64,000 bases of DNA from JAEUHO01 sp046350655 (GTDB lineage: Bacteria; Planctomycetota; PLA2; JAEUHO01): contig JAXMAB010000006.1 in the NCBI GenBank assembly GCA_046350655.1, positions 1 through 64,000 on the forward strand, in the 5' to 3' direction. The notes beneath the pieces are model-generated. The model saw only the letters and a list, made by a program, of their open reading frames with translations, had not been told where the DNA came from and ran no database searches. How positions within the stretch are numbered: position 1 is the stretch's first letter; each line of letters starts with the position of its first letter. Shown here in pieces: positions 62,305 to 64,000 of the stretch. A program made the translations under genes and the position numbers.

Positions 62305-63906
62305 ATGCCCTCGAAGCCGACGCCGAAGAAGTCCGAGACGCCCGCCCCGATGCCCGCGAAGAGCGCGGCGCCCTCGAAGCCGACGGCGCCCTCGAAGCCG
62401 ACGGCGCCCGCGAAGAAGGCGGCGTCGGCGCCGGCCGCGCCCGCGGCGCCGAAGCCGGCCGCCGCGCCGGCCCCGACGTCGCTCGGAGGCTCGTCGGGCT
62501 TCCGCGTCGAGAAGGACTCCATGGGCGAGGTCCGCGTCCCGGCGGAGCGCCTGTGGGGCGCGCAGACGCAGCGCGCGAAGGAGAACTTCCGCGTCAGCGG
62601 CCGCACGATGCCGCGCGGCTTCCTCGTCGCGCTCGCGCAGATCAAGTGGGCGTCCGCGAAGGCGAACGAAGAGCTGGGCCTGCTCGACCCCGCGCTCGCG
62701 GGCGCGATCCGCGCCGCCGCCGACGAGGTGGTCGCGGGCGACCACCGCGACGAGTTCCCGATCGACGTGTTCCAGACGGGCTCGGGCACGTCGTCGAACA
62801 TGAACATGAACGAGGTGCTGAGCAACATCGCGAACCGCGCGCTCGGCTCGCCGGTCGGCAGCAAGAAGCCCGTCCACCCGAACGACCACGTCAACATGGG
62901 CCAGTCGAGCAACGACGTCATCCCGACGGCGCTGCACGTCTCCGTCGCGCTCGCCGCGAAGGACCGCCTCCTGCCCGCGCTCGCGCGCCTCGCGGCCAAG
63001 CTCCACGACAAGGCCCAGGCGTTCGACGACGTCGTGAAGGTCGGCCGCACGCACCTCCAGGACGCGACGCCCGTCCGCATGGGCCAGGTCTTCGGCGGGT
63101 ACGCCGCGCAGGTCGCGCACGCCGCGCAGCGCGTGGCGCTCGCGTGGGACCACCTCCTCGAGGTCGCCCTCGGCGGCACCGCCGTCGGCACGGGCATCGG
63201 CCGCGACCCCGACTTCCACGGCAAGGCCATCGGCCACCTCTCGTCGCGCACGGGCCTCGCGCTCCGGCGCGCGCGCAACCCCTTCGAGGCGCTCGCGGGC
63301 CGCGAGGCGGTCGTCTTCTTCTCGGGCGCGCTCTCGTCGGCGGCCGCGGCCCTCACGAAGGTCGCGAACGACATCCGCTTCCTCGGCTCGGGCCCGCGCT
63401 GCGGCTACGGCGAGCTGAAGCTGCCCGAGCTGCAGCCCGGCTCGTCGATCATGCCGGGCAAGGTCAACCCGGTGATGAGCGAGAGCCTGCTCATGGCCTG
63501 CATGCTCGTCCAGGGCCACGCCACGACGGTCACGATCGCGGGCGGCGCGGGCAACTTCGAGCTCAACGTCACGCTGCCGCTGCTCGCGCTCGTCCTCCTC
63601 GACGGCGTCGAGACGCTGGCGGGCGCGGTCGAGGGCTTCACCGACCGGTGCGTCGCCGGCCTCGAGGTGGACCGCGAGCGCGTGGCGTCGATGGTCGAGC
63701 AGAGCCTGATGCTCGCGACGGCGCTCGCGCCGAAGATCGGCTACGACGCGGCCGCCGGCATGGCGAAGCAGGCCTACAAGGAGGGCAAGACGATCCGCGC
63801 CCTCGCGACGGCCCAGAAGACGCTGCCGCCGAAGGAGCTCGACGCGACGCTCGACCTCCGCCACATGACCGAGCCCGGTCGCGGCGGCCTGGCCGCGGGC
63901 GGCTGA
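62305..63906 (+). CDS. fumC: Fumarate hydratase class II
   Basis: 533 residues from the ATG at 62305, preceded by GGAG; an ATG at 62272 has no such site. The enzyme body starts near residue 68 (FRVEKDSMGEVRVPAERLWGAQTQRA). QTGSGTSSNMNMNEVLSN and HPNDHVNMGQSSNDVIPTALH follow, with active-site residues, then GSSIMPGKVNP with Ser380/Ser381 and AGNFELNV. It hydrates fumarate to malate in the citric acid cycle. Usual FumC is about 465 residues; the extra 65 are a Pro/Ala/Lys-rich tail with an 18-bp DNA repeat (62368-62403, two units). Confidence 0.95.
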   Translation: MPSKPTPKKSETPAPMPAKSAAPSKPTAPSKPTAPAKKAASAPAAPAAPKPAAAPAPTSLGGSSGFRVEKDSMGEVRVPAERLWGAQTQRAKENFRVSGRTMPRGFLVALAQIKWASAKANEELGLLDPALAGAIRAAADEVVAGDHRDEFPIDVFQTGSGTSSNMNMNEVLSNIANRALGSPVGSKKPVHPNDHVNMGQSSNDVIPTALHVSVALAAKDRLLPALARLAAKLHDKAQAFDDVVKVGRTHLQDATPVRMGQVFGGYAAQVAHAAQRVALAWDHLLEVALGGTAVGTGIGRDPDFHGKAIGHLSSRTGLALRRARNPFEALAGREAVVFFSGALSSAAAALTKVANDIRFLGSGPRCGYGELKLPELQPGSSIMPGKVNPVMSESLLMACMLVQGHATTVTIAGGAGNFELNVTLPLLALVLLDGVETLAGAVEGFTDRCVAGLEVDRERVASMVEQSLMLATALAPKIGYDAAAGMAKQAYKEGKTIRALATAQKTLPPKELDATLDLRHMTEPGRGGLAAGG

Positions 63907-63930
63907 CCCCGGGCGGACGGACGCAGGGAC

Positions 63931-63960
63931 CGCGAGGCCCGGCCGCCGCCGGGCCTCGCG
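63931..63960. repeat. Family C palindrome after fumC
   Basis: CGCGAGGCCCGGC arm, 4-bp loop, exact inverse arm, 25 bp after the fumC stop. The position fits a terminator hairpin although no T-run follows. Confidence 0.75.
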
Positions 63961-64000
63961 TGCCAGGGGATCGGGGGCCGCGTCCCGAGCACGGCCGCGG

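Overview
The window is 64 kb of very GC-rich bacterial chromosome, roughly three quarters G+C by eye. Third codon positions are almost always G or C, so long spurious open frames cover every strand. No rRNA or marker gene fixes the taxon. Alternative complex III, secreted metallopeptidase-like and von Willebrand A proteins, a short pseudopilin operon and an ECF sigma/anti-sigma pair suggest a Planctomycetota-like or Myxococcota-like lineage (inference). Most first-of-operon genes have a TAnnnT hexamer only 6-9 bp before the start codon, which suggests widespread leaderless mRNAs.

Layout. 1-4.7 kb: a soluble hybrid sensor kinase, then an ECF sigma factor, anti-sigma-like protein and membrane protein in one overlapping operon (minus strand). 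4.7-6.3 kb: isoaspartyl peptidase/asparaginase, convergent with mobB. 6.4-10.1 kb: a membrane sensor kinase with a four-cysteine PAS domain, overlapping an NtrC-family regulator. 10.3-28.1 kb: one apparent operon, narC-narG-narH-narJ-narI-narK-narK followed by all six subunits of alternative complex III (actABCDEF). moaA (28.2-29.2 kb) and mobB fit the molybdenum cofactor need of NarG. The operon couples a Thermus-like nitrate reductase, with its dihaem cytochrome c, to a quinol:cytochrome c oxidoreductase, with no terminal oxidase between them.

29.2-35.9 kb (minus) is a seven-gene membrane-lipid and oxidative-stress operon: desaturase, FAD oxidoreductase, DUF1365, cyclopropane-synthase-like enzyme, a peroxiredoxin-like protein, DUF1295, and a second methyltransferase. 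Five consecutive gene pairs overlap by GTGA. The peroxiredoxin-like gene is interrupted by an in-frame TGA at the active site, followed by a hairpin that fits a bacterial SECIS, so it is very probably a selenoprotein that ordinary gene calling splits.

36.0-41.7 kb holds two tandem paralogues with an HExxH motif, HEAT-like repeats and a von Willebrand A domain. 41.8-43.5 kb: dienelactone hydrolase and dipeptidase E. 43.8-48.1 kb: a compact type II secretion/type IV pilus-like operon (GspE, two GspF-like proteins, three pilin-like proteins). 48.1-53.3 kb: a secreted HExxH protein, a DCC-family protein and an exported protein. A CAU-anticodon tRNA lies at 53.4 kb. The remainder is mostly single metabolic genes: MBL hydrolase, VOC protein, HugZ-like protein, M20 peptidase, ilvE, a gamma-family PLP enzyme, a lysyl-oxidase-like lipoprotein with no stop codon, and fumC.

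Several intergenic repeat families are present: a 31-bp hairpin confined to convergent gene pairs, a 29-bp palindrome repeated between pepE and gspE, and a 10-mer (GGGCCTCGCG) that often forms large palindromes. I saw no CRISPR array, insertion sequence or prophage.
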